The notes: generated from the letters alone by a model not told the origin. A stretch of DNA of 64,000 nt from Pilibacter termitis (GCF_900167335.1 NZ_FUXI01000004.1:1-64000), one strand, 5' to 3'. Positions 17,066-27,950 are shown, counted from the stretch's first letter. Numbers and translations are program-made.

Positions 17066-17746
17066 GTGAAGAAAATGAATAGAGATTGGGAAAAATTTCT
17101 TGATCCGTATGTGCAAGCGGTAGGGGAATTGAAAGTAAAATTACGTGGTATTCGCAAGCAATACCGCAAACAAGGCGAGATTAGTCCAATAGAATTTGTG
17201 ACGGGACGTGTAAAACCAAAAGAAAGCATTGTGAAAAAATCTCAGCTGAGAGGCTTGAATATAGAGCGTGTTGACGAGGAAATGCAAGATATTGCAGGAC
17301 TTAGGATTATGGTACAATTTGTAGAAGACATTCAAACGGTTATCGAGCTTTTACGAAAACGAAAAGATTTCAAAATTATTCAAGAACGTGATTATATTAC
17401 CAATAAGAAAAAAAGTGGCTACCGTAGCTATCATGTGGTGATTGAATATCCGGTTCAGACGGTTTATGGAGAGAAGGTTATTCTTGCAGAAATCCAAATC
17501 CGAACGCTTGCGATGAATTTTTGGGCAACGATTGAACATTCTTTGAACTATAAATACAACGGTGAATTTCCCGAAGAATTAAAGAATCGTTTGGCACGTA
17601 CGGCTGAAATTGCGTATATGCTTGATGAAGAAATGAGCGAGATTCGTGAGGAAATTGTAGAAGCACAGAGAATTTATGATCCATACAATAAAAGTGAAAT
17701 TCGTGATGCACTAGGCAACGCAGATGATGATGATTTATTGCGATAG
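17066..17746 (+). CDS. relQ: Small alarmone synthetase RelQ-type GTP pyrophosphokinase
   Basis: The 226-residue protein is a stand-alone synthetase of the RelQ/YjbM type. It makes (p)ppGpp from ATP and GTP or GDP. The block DIAGLRIMVQF, the SGYRSYH motif, the conserved EIQIRT and WATIEHSLNYKY are visible, and no hydrolase or TGS/ACT domain is present. Start codons at 17066 or 17075 are both possible. It sits directly before nadK and rluD, a conserved trio in Firmicutes. Confidence 0.93.
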   Translation: MKKMNRDWEKFLDPYVQAVGELKVKLRGIRKQYRKQGEISPIEFVTGRVKPKESIVKKSQLRGLNIERVDEEMQDIAGLRIMVQFVEDIQTVIELLRKRKDFKIIQERDYITNKKKSGYRSYHVVIEYPVQTVYGEKVILAEIQIRTLAMNFWATIEHSLNYKYNGEFPEELKNRLARTAEIAYMLDEEMSEIREEIVEAQRIYDPYNKSEIRDALGNADDDDLLR

Positions 17747-17769
17747 TTTCTCACGAAAAAGAGGTGGAA

Positions 17770-18570
17770 ATGAAAGTAGCGATTGTAGCAAATAAAACAG
17801 AAAAAACACAAGGCGTACAAAAAGAAGTGGTGCGTTTGATTGAACAGTCGAAGAGTTTGACGATAGATGAACAAACGCCAGATATTGTGATTTCAATAGG
17901 TGGCGACGGTACGCTGTTAAAGGCGTTTCATCAATACAAACATCGCTTGAAAGAAGTGGAATTTGTTGGTGTGCATACAGGACACTTAGGGTTTTATGCA
18001 GATTGGCGAGATTTTGAGCTTGAGGAAATGGTCACAAGCCTTGAGACAAGAAGTGCAGAGAAAGTCAGCTATCCCTTGCTTGAGGTGGAAATTGAGTATT
18101 CTGACGGGAAGGAGTCGGAGCGTTTGATTGCTCTAAATGAGTCCACTGTTAGACGTGTTAGCTCAACGTTGGTGAGTGACGTGTATATTTCTGGCGAATT
18201 GTTTGAACGGTTTAGAGGGGACGGTTTGAGTGTTTCTACGCCTACCGGTTCAACAGCGTATAATAAATCTGTTGGAGGTGCGGTTATTCACCCGAGTATC
18301 AATGCAGTGCAACTTGCCGAAATCGCCAGTCTCAACAATCGAGTTTTCAGAACGCTTGGTAGTCCAATGGTGTTGAGTGTGCATGAAGATTTGACCATTG
18401 AGATGATTGAAAGTCCTGATGCGGTGGTGACAGTTGACCATTTGACGATTGACAGAACAGCGATTGCTCGTGTGCATTGCCGAGTGGCAAGTGAGCGAAT
18501 TGCCTTTGTTAGTGGGAAACACACGCATTTTTGGACAAGAGTGAAAGAGTCATTTATTGGAGTAGATTAA
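17770..18570 (+). CDS. nadK: NAD kinase
   Basis: The 266-residue enzyme phosphorylates NAD to NADP. The diagnostic GGDGT is at residues 44-48, with GVHTGHLGF and the NE-S/T motif LNESTV further on. The ATG at 17770 follows GAGGTGG; a GTG at 17764 is in frame but too close to the SD. Confidence 0.95.
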   Translation: MKVAIVANKTEKTQGVQKEVVRLIEQSKSLTIDEQTPDIVISIGGDGTLLKAFHQYKHRLKEVEFVGVHTGHLGFYADWRDFELEEMVTSLETRSAEKVSYPLLEVEIEYSDGKESERLIALNESTVRRVSSTLVSDVYISGELFERFRGDGLSVSTPTGSTAYNKSVGGAVIHPSINAVQLAEIASLNNRVFRTLGSPMVLSVHEDLTIEMIESPDAVVTVDHLTIDRTAIARVHCRVASERIAFVSGKHTHFWTRVKESFIGVD

Positions 18571-18573
18571 GCC

Positions 18574-18606
18574 TAAGAAGTGTGCTTGCGGGCATACTTC
18601 TTTTGC
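18574..18606 (+). terminator. Weak hairpin between nadK and rluD
   Basis: GAAGTGTGC and GCATACTTC form a stem with TTGCGG loop, followed by only TTTTG. It may be partial termination or an mRNA structure. Confidence 0.45.
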
Positions 18607-18629
18607 GAAGAAAAAGAAGAAGGTGAAGT

Positions 18630-19532
18630 ATGAAATTTTCATGGAAATATACGAAAGAAACACCGCAACTTTTACGAACGTTTATTCATGAACAAGGAAT
18701 AAGCAAACATTTGCTGGCAAAAATAAAGTTTCAAGGCGGAAAAATCGAAGTTGATGGAAGTGTTGTAAATGTTCTTTACAAAATCAAGAGTGGTGAGGAG
18801 TTGGTCATTACGATTCCAGATGAAAAGGAGCATGAAACACTTTTGACGGATGCGACACCGATTGAAATTGTCTACGAAGATGAGCATTTTTTAGTCGTCA
18901 ATAAACCAAGCAATGTCTCAAGTATTCCAGCACAGTACCACCCGAACGGCACAATGGCAAATCGGGTGAAACATTATTACAAAACAAAAAATTATCCAAA
19001 TCAAGTCATTCACGTGGTCACAAGGCTAGATAGAGATACGACAGGCGTCATGCTCTTTGCCAAACATGGTTTTGCTCATGCACTAATGGATAAGGAATTG
19101 CGTAATGGGCGAGTGGAAAAAGTGTACCAAGCACTTGTCTCAGGCGAAGTGGAAAGAATGAGTGAAAAAGGGAGTATTATTGCACCGATTGCTCGTGATG
19201 AAACCTCACTTTTGAAACGAAAAGTGTCGGAAAGTGGGAAATTCGCTCATACGGAGTATAAAGTAGAAAAGAAAACGGAGCAATTAGCATTAGTGAACAT
19301 TCGCTTACATACAGGGCGAACACATCAGATTCGTGTGCATTTTGAGCATATTGGCAACTCACTAATAGGTGATGAAATGTATCATGGACGCATGGATTTG
19401 GGAATAAAAAGGCAGGCACTTCATTGCTACAAGTTATCGTTTTTCCACCCTTTTTTAAAAAAAGAGTTGGTGATTGAGCAAGACTTAGCAGAGGATATGC
19501 AGGAAATTGTTCAAAAGATGTTTCCGAAATAA
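18630..19532 (+). CDS. RluD-type 23S rRNA pseudouridine synthase
   Basis: The 300-residue protein has an S4-like N-terminal part and a pseudouridine synthase domain. The catalytic Asp134 is in TRLDRDTTGVM. HTGRTHQIRVHF is the second conserved block. Synthases at this position after nadK in Firmicutes are annotated as RluD or YjbO. The exact target uridines cannot be read from sequence. Confidence 0.9.
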   Translation: MKFSWKYTKETPQLLRTFIHEQGISKHLLAKIKFQGGKIEVDGSVVNVLYKIKSGEELVITIPDEKEHETLLTDATPIEIVYEDEHFLVVNKPSNVSSIPAQYHPNGTMANRVKHYYKTKNYPNQVIHVVTRLDRDTTGVMLFAKHGFAHALMDKELRNGRVEKVYQALVSGEVERMSEKGSIIAPIARDETSLLKRKVSESGKFAHTEYKVEKKTEQLALVNIRLHTGRTHQIRVHFEHIGNSLIGDEMYHGRMDLGIKRQALHCYKLSFFHPFLKKELVIEQDLAEDMQEIVQKMFPK

Positions 19533-19551
19533 GGACAATAAGGAAAAAATA

Positions 19552-19579
19552 TTCAACATTCAATTATTTTTGTTATACT
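19552..19579 (+). promoter_or_regulatory. Candidate uvrC promoter
   Basis: TTCAAC (19552-19557) and an extended -10, TGTTATACT (19571-19579), lie 35 bp before uvrC with a 16-bp spacer. Confidence 0.55.
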
Positions 19580-19613
19580 GAAAAGAGAAATCACGAAAGA
19601 TAAGGAAAAGAAA

Positions 19614-21398
19614 ATGAATGAAAAAATAAAAGCCAAGTTAACTCTCCTGCCAGATTTGCCGGGGTGTTACTTGATGAAAGATAAAGACGGCGTGATTATT
19701 TATGTTGGGAAAGCGAAAATTTTGAAAAATCGTGTCCGAAGTTATTTTCGTGGCAGTCACGATACGAAAACAGAACGCTTGGTAAGCGAAATCGAAGATT
19801 TTGAAATTATCGTAACAGAAAGCAACATTGAGGCACTTTTGCTTGAAATTAATTTAATTAAGAAAAACTCGCCTAAATACAATATTATGCTAAAAGATGA
19901 TAAAAGTTATCCTTTTATCAAAATTACGAATGAAAAATACCCTCGTTTGTTGATAACGAGGAAGGTATTAAAGGATAATGCCGCCTATTTTGGACCTTAT
20001 CCAGACGTGGGTGCGGCAAATGAGACTAAGCGACTTTTGGATCGATTGTTTCCGCTCAGAAAGTGCAATATTTTGCCAAAAGAAGTTTGTTTGTATTATC
20101 ACATGAAACAATGCTTGGCTCCATGTGTATTTCCTGTAAAGGAACGTACGTATAAGGAAATGGTTGCTGAAATAAAAGCGTTTCTTTCTGGTGGGCATGA
20201 CAAAATTCAGCAGAAATTGACAAAAGAAATGCACATTGCGAGCGAAAACCTCGAATTTGAAAAGGCGGCGGAATTGCGAGATAAAATTTCTTCGATTGAA
20301 ACGCTGATGACGAACCAAAAAATGACCAACGCAGATATGAAAAATCGTGATGTGTTCGGCTATCACGTGGACAAGGGGTGGATGTGTGTCCAAGTGTTTT
20401 TCATTCGACAAGGGAAATTGATTGAGCGTGACGTGTCGATTTTTCCATTTTATGCCGATGAAGAAGATGATTTCCTGACATTTTTAGGACAATTTTATCA
20501 GGAAAATGAACATTTCATTCCAAGTGAAATTTACTTGCCAACCAATATAGACCTTGAATCTGCAAAAGAAATGCTAGGAACGAAAATTGTTCAGCCTAAG
20601 CGTAGTGAAAAGAAGAAACTTGTTGATTTGGCGATGAAAAATGCACGTGTTGCTTTGAGCGAGAAATTTTCATTGATTGAACGCAGGCAAGAGCGGACAA
20701 TTGGGGCGACAGAGGCATTGGGTGTGGCGATGAATATTCCGACCCCACGACGCATTGAGGCATTTGACAATTCCAATATTATGGGGACAAATCCAGTAAG
20801 TGCCATGGTGGTGTTTATTGACGGAAAGCCGATGAAAAAGGAATACCGCAAGTTTAAAATTAAAACCGTAACAGGTCCTGATGATTACGCTAGTATGCGT
20901 GAAGTGATTTATCGTAGATATTCTCGTGTGCTAAAGGAAAATTTACCTCTGCCTGATTTGATTTTGATTGACGGAGGAATAGGGCAAGTCAATGCAGCAA
21001 AAGAAGTGCTAGAAAATCAGCTAGGTGTCGACATTGTCATTGCAGGTCTTGCCAAAGACGACAAACATAAGACAAGCGAGCTGCTATTTGGCGAAACGCT
21101 TTCCCCTGTACCGCTCAAACGAAATTCTGACGAATTTTTCTTGCTACATCGCATACAAGACGAAGTTCATAGATTTGCGATAACCTTTCACCGTCAGCTT
21201 AGAAGCAAAACGAGCTTTTCTTCTCGTCTGGACGGCATTTCTGGACTAGGAAAAAAACGGAAAAAACTATTGATGACGACCTTTAAATCGCTAAAAAATA
21301 TTCGTGAGGCAAGTGTAGAAGACATTCGTGCAATTGGTATCCCGCAAGCAGTTGCAAAAAGCATTTTGGAAGTGTTAAATGATGAAGAAAAATCTTAG
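19614..21398 (+). CDS. uvrC: Excinuclease ABC subunit C
   Basis: The 594-residue nuclease makes both incisions in nucleotide excision repair with UvrA and UvrB. Visible parts are the N-terminal GIY-YIG domain ([19 protein letters not shown]), the UvrB-interaction UVR motif (about 200-235), the RNase H-like C-terminal nuclease ([18 protein letters not shown]) and a terminal helix-hairpin-helix. Length is normal. Confidence 0.97.
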   Translation: MNEKIKAKLTLLPDLPGCYLMKDKDGVIIYVGKAKILKNRVRSYFRGSHDTKTERLVSEIEDFEIIVTESNIEALLLEINLIKKNSPKYNIMLKDDKSYPFIKITNEKYPRLLITRKVLKDNAAYFGPYPDVGAANETKRLLDRLFPLRKCNILPKEVCLYYHMKQCLAPCVFPVKERTYKEMVAEIKAFLSGGHDKIQQKLTKEMHIASENLEFEKAAELRDKISSIETLMTNQKMTNADMKNRDVFGYHVDKGWMCVQVFFIRQGKLIERDVSIFPFYADEEDDFLTFLGQFYQENEHFIPSEIYLPTNIDLESAKEMLGTKIVQPKRSEKKKLVDLAMKNARVALSEKFSLIERRQERTIGATEALGVAMNIPTPRRIEAFDNSNIMGTNPVSAMVVFIDGKPMKKEYRKFKIKTVTGPDDYASMREVIYRRYSRVLKENLPLPDLILIDGGIGQVNAAKEVLENQLGVDIVIAGLAKDDKHKTSELLFGETLSPVPLKRNSDEFFLLHRIQDEVHRFAITFHRQLRSKTSFSSRLDGISGLGKKRKKLLMTTFKSLKNIREASVEDIRAIGIPQAVAKSILEVLNDEEKS

Positions 21399-21454
21399 GA
21401 TTTTTTTTGATGAATTTTAGGTTCAGTTAAGGTTTCTATTCTACAATAGAAAAT

Positions 21455-21530
21455 GTAAGGGATACAGCTACCCTTAATACGATTTTTTTCATTTTCTCCT
21501 CCGGCGACCGTATGGTCGCTTTTTTTGGCT
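21455..21530 (+). terminator. Terminator region after uvrC
   Basis: A first small stem (TAAGGG with CCCTTA, about 21457-21477) is followed by a strong one, GCGACC-GTAT-GGTCGC with TTTTTTT, ending near 21530. Confidence 0.85.
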
Positions 21531-21580
21531 TATTGTTCAACTCTACAAATTATTTTTCCATAACCCCCACCCCCCGACTA

Positions 21581-21589
21581 TGATATAAT
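21581..21589 (+). promoter_or_regulatory. Extended -10 promoter of rnc-smc operon
   Basis: TGATATAAT at 21581-21589 is a perfect extended -10. No good -35 is seen, which is common for this promoter class. The leader to rnc is about 80 nt. Confidence 0.65.
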
Positions 21590-21676
21590 ATGATTATCTA
21601 TACACTTGTGGAATATTTTTGTGAGCCGTGGGGCTGACAAAAGTTTTCGACGATGATTTTGAAAGGAAACGATGAA

Positions 21677-22360
21677 ATGAAGGAATTGCAAGATAAGCTG
21701 TTAAAGGAATTTGAGATTCAGTTTCAAGATGAAGCGATACTAAGTCAGGCTTTTACACACTCGAGTTATGTCAATGAACATCGAACGCTTGGTTTAGAGG
21801 ATAATGAGCGTTTGGAATTTTTGGGCGATGCAGTATTGGAATATTTGATTTCGGATTTTTTGTATAAGGAATACAGCGAATACCCTGAGGGGAAACTTTC
21901 TAAGTTGCGTAGTTCGATTGTCCGAGAGGAAAGTCTTTCGTATTTTGCGGTAGAATGTGGGTTTGATGAGCATATTTTACTCGGCAAAGGAGAAGAAATT
22001 TCTGGTGGTAGAAGTCGTCCTAGCTTACTTTGTGACTTGTTTGAGGCGTTTTTAGGTGCCTTAACTCTCGACCAAGGGCTTGATGTTAGCAAAAAATTTA
22101 TTCAAAATGTTATGGTAGAAAAAATTAAAGCGGGGATATTTCATCAAGAAATGGATTTTAAAACACGTTTGCAAGAAGAATTGCAACAAAATGGTGAAGT
22201 CTCTATTCGTTATGATTTGGTGGAAGAAATAGGTCCTGCACATGAGAAAATTTTCGTTATTGATGTGTATGCGGATGAGAAGAAAATTGGTTTTGGTAGT
22301 GGAAAGAGCAAAAAACAAGCGGAACAGGCAGCGGCAAGCAATGCACTTGAAAATCTTTAA
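21677..22360 (+). CDS. rnc: Ribonuclease III
   Basis: The 227-residue enzyme cleaves double-stranded RNA, including rRNA precursors. The RIII signature NERLEFLGDAVLEYL is near the N-terminus and a dsRNA-binding domain with GSGKSKKQAEQAAA is at the C-terminus. I use ATG 21677, which follows AAAGG; an in-frame ATG at 21653 precedes that SD. It heads an rnc-smc-HAD-ftsY cluster typical of Firmicutes. Confidence 0.96.
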   Translation: MKELQDKLLKEFEIQFQDEAILSQAFTHSSYVNEHRTLGLEDNERLEFLGDAVLEYLISDFLYKEYSEYPEGKLSKLRSSIVREESLSYFAVECGFDEHILLGKGEEISGGRSRPSLLCDLFEAFLGALTLDQGLDVSKKFIQNVMVEKIKAGIFHQEMDFKTRLQEELQQNGEVSIRYDLVEEIGPAHEKIFVIDVYADEKKIGFGSGKSKKQAEQAAASNALENL

Positions 22361-22420
22361 AAAAAGTGTGTTTTGTAGGAGCTAAGAGAAAATTTACCGT
22401 TAGATGAGAGAGGAATTATT

Positions 22421-25400
22421 TTGCATTTAAAAAGAATTGAAATGAAGGGTTTTAAATCCTTTGCAGATAAGACAATTATTGATTTTGAAAAAGGGGTAAC
22501 GGCTGTCGTTGGTCCCAATGGTAGTGGGAAAAGTAATATTACAGAGGCTCTGCGTTGGGTGCTTGGGGAAACGAGTGCGAAGAGCTTGCGTGGCGGGAAA
22601 ATGCCAGACATTATTTTTGCGGGAAGTGAAAATAGAAAAGCGTTGAATATTGCAGAAGTAACGGTTGTTTTAGACAATGGCGACAACTATTTTCAAATGG
22701 ATTTTACCGAAATTAGCGTTACAAGACGTATTTCCAGAAGTGGAGATAGTGATTATTTTATTAATAAAAAAGCAGCTCGCCTGAGAGATATTCAAGAGCT
22801 ATTTATGGACTCAGGACTTGGAAAAGAGAGTTTTTCGATTATTTCTCAAGGGAAAGTTGAAGCGATTTTTAACTCGAAACCTGAAGAACGTCGTGGAATT
22901 TTTGAAGAGGCGGCGGGAGTTTTAAAATATAAAACACGTAAAAAAGAGGCGGAGAAAAAATTATTTGAAACGGAAGATAATCTCAATCGCCTGCAAGACA
23001 TTTTGTACGAACTTGAAGAACAGCTTGAGCCACTCAAAGAGCAGAGTGAGGTTGCACAGACTTATGAGCATTTGAAAAAAGAATTGACGACACTTGACGT
23101 TGCTTTGACGGTTGCAGAAATCGAGGAGAATAAGGCGACTTTTGATGCGAAACAAAAAGAGTACGAGGAAATTCATCAGCAATATACGCAAAAAAACATA
23201 GAACTTCTTGAAAAAGAACGTCTTTTAGCGGAAAAACGTGTGGAGCGGAGTAGTTTGCAGGAGCAATTGGAAGGATTGCAAAGCCAATTTGTTGCGTTGA
23301 CGGAGGCTCATACGACTGCTCTTGGTGAAAAAAATGTCTTGGCGGAGCGGAGTAAGTATCAAGAAAAAAACGCACGTGAAATGGAAGAAAGTTTGAAAAA
23401 TGTGCAAGACGAAATTCACAAGGTAGCAAAAGAAATTGATACACTTGCAACAGAGATGAATGATATTGATGACGAACTTGCCGAATTTGAAGAAACAAGG
23501 GAAGAACTTGAAGAAAAAATTGAACAATTGAGCAAGTCCTCTAAAGAAATCGCAAGTGAATTGAGAACGCAAATTTTATCTTTGACGGAGCAAGAGGCGA
23601 CCATTCAAAATGATTTGAAATACCTTGAAGAACAATATCAAGTGCAAACGAAAAATAATGAGCAAAAAATATTAGAGTATGAGGCTTTAAAAGAAAAAAT
23701 TAGTAAAGCAAAACAAGAAATTGCCAAAGGTGAGGAAAATCTTTCAAGCAAGTCGAGAAATGTAGAAGAAATGCTTGAACAATTCAACGCACAAAAGCAA
23801 GAACAGAGTAAAGTGAAAAACGAATACGACTCGGCTCAACAAGCATTGTTTCGTAAAATGAATGAAATTTCTCAAGTGAAAGCACGTCTGAAAAGTTTGC
23901 GAGAGTTACAAGAAAATTATCAAGGCTATTATCAAGGAGTCAAAGCGATTTTGAAGAATCGGAAGGAACTCTCTGGAATTGTCGGAACGGTTGCTGAAAT
24001 CCTTGATGTACCAAAGGAATACGCTCTTGCAGTTGAAACGTCACTTGGTAGTGCGACACAAAATATTATTGTGGAAAATGAGGAAAATGCGAAAGTAGCC
24101 ATTCAATATTTGAGCAAAAATCGTTTAGGGCGTGCGACATTTTATCCGATAACTACGATAAAACCACGTCACATCAATGATGTACAGAAAAATAGTTTTA
24201 CTTCTCTTGACGGATTTATCGGCGTGGCAAGTGAGCTTGTGAAATGTGAGGAAAAAGTTCGTTCGATAGTGGATAATTTACTTGGACAAGTGTTGATTGC
24301 TCAGGATTTGGAGAGTGCAACACGTATTGCACGGACGATTCGTTTTCAATACCGAGTGGTTTCTCTTGACGGTGCAGTGATGAACCAAGGCGGTTCTATG
24401 ACAGGTGGGGCAAATAAAAGCGGCAATCGCTCGACACTTCTTTCACAAGTAAAAGAAATTGAAGAATTGTCAAATGAAGCAGAAATGCTCATGAGTGAAC
24501 AAGTAGAGCTTGAAAATGCCTTGAAATTTGCACAATCTCGATTGGAAGAGGAAAATGCACGTCTTGAGGAAGTACGAAATGCCGGTGAAGCGTTGCGTAT
24601 GGAGGAAGTTCATGCGAAAAATGATTATGATGCGATTGTTATGAAACTACAATCACTTGTGAAAAATCGTCATGCGTTTGAAGAAGAAACGAAGGAATTA
24701 AGTGCTTTTCTAAGTGATTACGAAGAACGTTCGCAGTCTGCTAGAGAAGATTTAGCTCTTGCTACGGCTGAAAAAATGCGTTTGACAAGTGAACTTGAAC
24801 ACGTTGAGGAAAATGCGAGCAAACAGCAAATTACACGTGAAGAAACATTGAACGCACTGCACAAATTGCTTGCGAAAATAGACGTATCGAACGAACGTTT
24901 GAGTTTTCTAACGAAAAGTTTGCAGGAAAAATCTACTCAGCAAAAATCCCTCAACGCTCAAAAATTTGAGTTGACCACTTTGCTGAAAAATATGGAAGAT
25001 ACGAGTAGTTCTCACCAATTGTCTGAGGAAGAAATCGCCAATAGAATTGAAGAATTGGCAGTTCGCAAAACGTCTCTTGAAGAAGAAATTGAGGAGAAAA
25101 AAATGGCTCATAGTGAAGTTTCTTCTCTCGTTGCACAAATGGACGAAGAGTTGACCGCTTTGAATAAAGAAAGCCAAACGCTACTGAGTCAGCAGTCTAA
25201 AGCGGAAGTTGAAAGCAACCGAGCAAGTCTGGCACTGGATAATTTCCTAGAATATTTGCAAGAAGAATATTTCATGACGTTTGAGGCTGCAAGAGAGGAT
25301 AGTGTCGCAGTTTCGGATAAAGCACAGACGAAAACGCAAGTGCGTGAATTGAAACGGCAAATTGAAAACCTAGGACCAGTCAACATGAGTGCCATTGAAC

Positions 25401-25996
25401 AATACAAACAAGTAGCTGAACGCTACGAGTTTTTGACGGAACAACAAAAAGATTTGTTAACGGCAAAACAAAGTTTATTTGATACAATGGATGAAATGGA
25501 TATTGAAGTGACGAAGCGTTTCAAGGAAACGTTTGAGGCAATTCGCAAACATTTCACAAAAACTTTCCCGAGTATGTTTGGTGGAGGGCGTGCAGATTTG
25601 ATTTTGTGTGACCCAGAGGATTTGCTCAATACAGGAATTGAAATTGAAGCACAGCCACCGGGGAAGAAAATGCAGAATTTAAGTCTGCTTTCTGGTGGAG
25701 AGCGAGCGTTGACTGCCATTGCGTTGCTATTTTCGATTATCCAAGTGCGACCTGTTCCGTTTTGCGTGCTTGATGAGGTGGAAGCGGCACTTGACGAGGC
25801 AAACGTAGCACGATTTGGGCATTATTTGGCACATTTTGAGGACGAAACGCAGTTTATCGTGGTTACTCACCGCAAAGGAACAATGGAGAGTGCCAATGTG
25901 TTGTATGGTGTCACCATGCAGGAGAGCGGCGTGTCGAAAATTGTTTCAGTAAGATTAGAAGACGTACATGAAAACGGAGGTTTTGAGGCGAAATGA
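22421..25996 (+). CDS. smc: Chromosome segregation protein SMC
   Basis: The 1191-residue SMC ATPase has Walker A GPNGSGKSN (31-39), a long coiled coil, a hinge around residues 500-680 (GIVGTVAEILDVP to GGSMTGGAN), a second coiled coil, and the C-terminal signature LLSGGERALTA with Walker B CVLDEVEAALDEANV. With ScpA and ScpB it compacts and segregates the chromosome. It starts with TTG at 22421, 7 nt after a GAGAGAGG SD. Its stop overlaps the next gene by 4 nt. Confidence 0.97.
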   Translation: MHLKRIEMKGFKSFADKTIIDFEKGVTAVVGPNGSGKSNITEALRWVLGETSAKSLRGGKMPDIIFAGSENRKALNIAEVTVVLDNGDNYFQMDFTEISVTRRISRSGDSDYFINKKAARLRDIQELFMDSGLGKESFSIISQGKVEAIFNSKPEERRGIFEEAAGVLKYKTRKKEAEKKLFETEDNLNRLQDILYELEEQLEPLKEQSEVAQTYEHLKKELTTLDVALTVAEIEENKATFDAKQKEYEEIHQQYTQKNIELLEKERLLAEKRVERSSLQEQLEGLQSQFVALTEAHTTALGEKNVLAERSKYQEKNAREMEESLKNVQDEIHKVAKEIDTLATEMNDIDDELAEFEETREELEEKIEQLSKSSKEIASELRTQILSLTEQEATIQNDLKYLEEQYQVQTKNNEQKILEYEALKEKISKAKQEIAKGEENLSSKSRNVEEMLEQFNAQKQEQSKVKNEYDSAQQALFRKMNEISQVKARLKSLRELQENYQGYYQGVKAILKNRKELSGIVGTVAEILDVPKEYALAVETSLGSATQNIIVENEENAKVAIQYLSKNRLGRATFYPITTIKPRHINDVQKNSFTSLDGFIGVASELVKCEEKVRSIVDNLLGQVLIAQDLESATRIARTIRFQYRVVSLDGAVMNQGGSMTGGANKSGNRSTLLSQVKEIEELSNEAEMLMSEQVELENALKFAQSRLEEENARLEEVRNAGEALRMEEVHAKNDYDAIVMKLQSLVKNRHAFEEETKELSAFLSDYEERSQSAREDLALATAEKMRLTSELEHVEENASKQQITREETLNALHKLLAKIDVSNERLSFLTKSLQEKSTQQKSLNAQKFELTTLLKNMEDTSSSHQLSEEEIANRIEELAVRKTSLEEEIEEKKMAHSEVSSLVAQMDEELTALNKESQTLLSQQSKAEVESNRASLALDNFLEYLQEEYFMTFEAAREDSVAVSDKAQTKTQVRELKRQIENLGPVNMSAIEQYKQVAERYEFLTEQQKDLLTAKQSLFDTMDEMDIEVTKRFKETFEAIRKHFTKTFPSMFGGGRADLILCDPEDLLNTGIEIEAQPPGKKMQNLSLLSGGERALTAIALLFSIIQVRPVPFCVLDEVEAALDEANVARFGHYLAHFEDETQFIVVTHRKGTMESANVLYGVTMQESGVSKIVSVRLEDVHENGGFEAK

Positions 25997-26799
25997 TACA
26001 ATTAATTGCGATAGATTTAGACGGCACATTGTTAAAAAATGACAAGACCATTTCTAAAGAAAATAAAAAAGTTTTGCGACTTGCCAAGGAAAAAGGTGTA
26101 AAAATCGTTATTACCACAGGTAGACCATTGAAAGCAATACATCACATTTTGGAAGAATTGAATTTGCTTGACGAGGGAGATTACTCTATTACGTTTAACG
26201 GTGGTTTAGTGCAAAAAAATGCCACAGGTGAAATTTTAGACAAGATAACTATGTCGCTTTCAAGTATTCAGGAAATTTATCAGGCACTTTTCTCACTTCA
26301 TTTGCCATGTGACGTGGTAAGCGACGGAGAAGTCTACCAACTTCCTAGTGATAGAATTTCACTTTACGAAGCAGCGACACCGTTTCTGAATTTCCATAAA
26401 GTGAAACCTGAAGAACTTCAAGAAACGACGATTTATAACAAAATCATTTGTGCAACAGAACCAGATTATTTAGATGAAAAAGCTGCCCAGTTGCCAAGTG
26501 TTATCCGTGAAAAGTATGAAGTGATAAAATCTCGTGATATTTTGCTTGAGTTTATGCCAAAAGGAGTGACGAAAGCCTATGGTATCGCACATTTAGCAGA
26601 GATTTTGGGCATTTCACAAAGTGAAATAATGGCAATTGGAGACGAGGAAAATGATTTGTCTATGATAGAATATGCAGGAGTTGGCGTAGCAATGGCGAAT
26701 GCTGTACCAATGATTCAATCGGCAGCAGATGTCATCACTCGTTCAAACGAAGATGACGGTGTTGCCCACATTATCAGTCAGTATTTGGAGGTAGAATAA
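25993..26799 (+). CDS. Cof-type HAD-IIB phosphatase
   Basis: The 268-residue protein has HAD motif I DLDGTLLKNDKT at residues 8-19, motif II TTGRP, and motif IV GDEENDLSMIEYAG. A C2-type cap lies between, as in Cof/YidA sugar-phosphate or nucleotide phosphatases. The specific substrate is unknown. It is translationally coupled to smc (ATGA overlap) and to ftsY. Confidence 0.9.
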   Translation: MIQLIAIDLDGTLLKNDKTISKENKKVLRLAKEKGVKIVITTGRPLKAIHHILEELNLLDEGDYSITFNGGLVQKNATGEILDKITMSLSSIQEIYQALFSLHLPCDVVSDGEVYQLPSDRISLYEAATPFLNFHKVKPEELQETTIYNKIICATEPDYLDEKAAQLPSVIREKYEVIKSRDILLEFMPKGVTKAYGIAHLAEILGISQSEIMAIGDEENDLSMIEYAGVGVAMANAVPMIQSAADVITRSNEDDGVAHIISQYLEVE

Positions 26800-27899
26800 T
26801 GGGATTATTTGACAAAGTAAAAGCAGCTTTTTCCAAACCAAAAGACTACGAGGCACCGCTTGATTTACTTGACGAAGAAGTAGAAGTGGAAAATGAAAAT
26901 GCTGAGTTATCAGAAGAAGTCGTCTTGCCACAAGAGGAGGAAGTCGTTCAAGAGGAAGTTTCGACACAAGAGCAATATACAAAAGGATTAGAGAAAACAC
27001 GCAAAAGTTTTGGTGAAAAACTCAATGAATTGTTTGCGAATTTCCGCACGGTTGACGAGGATTTCTTTGAGGAAGTCGAAGAATCGCTTATCGCAGCAGA
27101 TGTCGGTTTTGAAACTTCAATGAAAATCGCAGAAGAATTGCGAGATGAGGTGAAGTTGCAAAATGCCAAAAATAAATCGGTTGTCAAAAATGTTATCATT
27201 GAAAAAATGGTAAATCTCTATGAAGCCGAAGGTACAAATGAAAATAATAAAATTGCACTAGATGAAAATGGTTTGACTGTTATTTTATTTGTCGGTGTTA
27301 ATGGTGTCGGTAAGACCACTTCGATTGGAAAACTTGCCAATCAATACCGTGAGTCAGGGAAAAAAGTGTTGCTTGCAGCTGCGGATACATTTCGTGCAGG
27401 AGCGATTAATCAGCTTGCTGTCTGGGGTGAGCGTGCAGGCGTTGAAGTCGTAAGAGGTGTCGAGGGCGGAGACCCTGCGGCAGTCGTCTTTGATGCAATG
27501 GAGCGAGCGAAAGCAGAAAACGTAGATATTTTGCTTGTAGATACGGCAGGACGTTTACAAAATAAAGTCAATTTGATGAATGAATTGGACAAAATCAAAC
27601 GCATTATCCAAAAATCTTTACCGCACGCACCTCAAGAAGTTTTGCTCGTTTTAGACGCAACGACAGGACAGAATGCAATGGTACAGGCAAAAGAATTTAA
27701 AGCGACAACTGATGTAACAGGTCTTGTTCTTACCAAACTAGACGGAACAGCCAAAGGAGGAATTGTTCTTGCCATTCGCAATGAACTACACCTTCCTGTA
27801 AAATTTGTCGGTCTCGGCGAAGGAATTGCCGACTTGAAACCTTTCGATTCTGAAGAATTTGTAGTGGGGTTGTTTGGTGGATTGTTGGAGGTGGAATAA
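26799..27899 (+). CDS. ftsY: Signal recognition particle receptor FtsY
   Basis: The 366-residue GTPase docks SRP-ribosome complexes at the membrane. An acidic N-terminal region (about residues 20-65) precedes the NG domain with GVNGVGKTTSIGK, AADTFRAGAINQL, DTAGRLQNK and TKLDGTAKGG. It shares one base with the stop of the phosphatase gene and ends the operon. Confidence 0.97.
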   Translation: MGLFDKVKAAFSKPKDYEAPLDLLDEEVEVENENAELSEEVVLPQEEEVVQEEVSTQEQYTKGLEKTRKSFGEKLNELFANFRTVDEDFFEEVEESLIAADVGFETSMKIAEELRDEVKLQNAKNKSVVKNVIIEKMVNLYEAEGTNENNKIALDENGLTVILFVGVNGVGKTTSIGKLANQYRESGKKVLLAAADTFRAGAINQLAVWGERAGVEVVRGVEGGDPAAVVFDAMERAKAENVDILLVDTAGRLQNKVNLMNELDKIKRIIQKSLPHAPQEVLLVLDATTGQNAMVQAKEFKATTDVTGLVLTKLDGTAKGGIVLAIRNELHLPVKFVGLGEGIADLKPFDSEEFVVGLFGGLLEVE

Positions 27900-27950
27900 A
27901 GAGGCTGGGGCGAAATCTAAAATCTAGCCTAAATGGAACAATATAGAAAT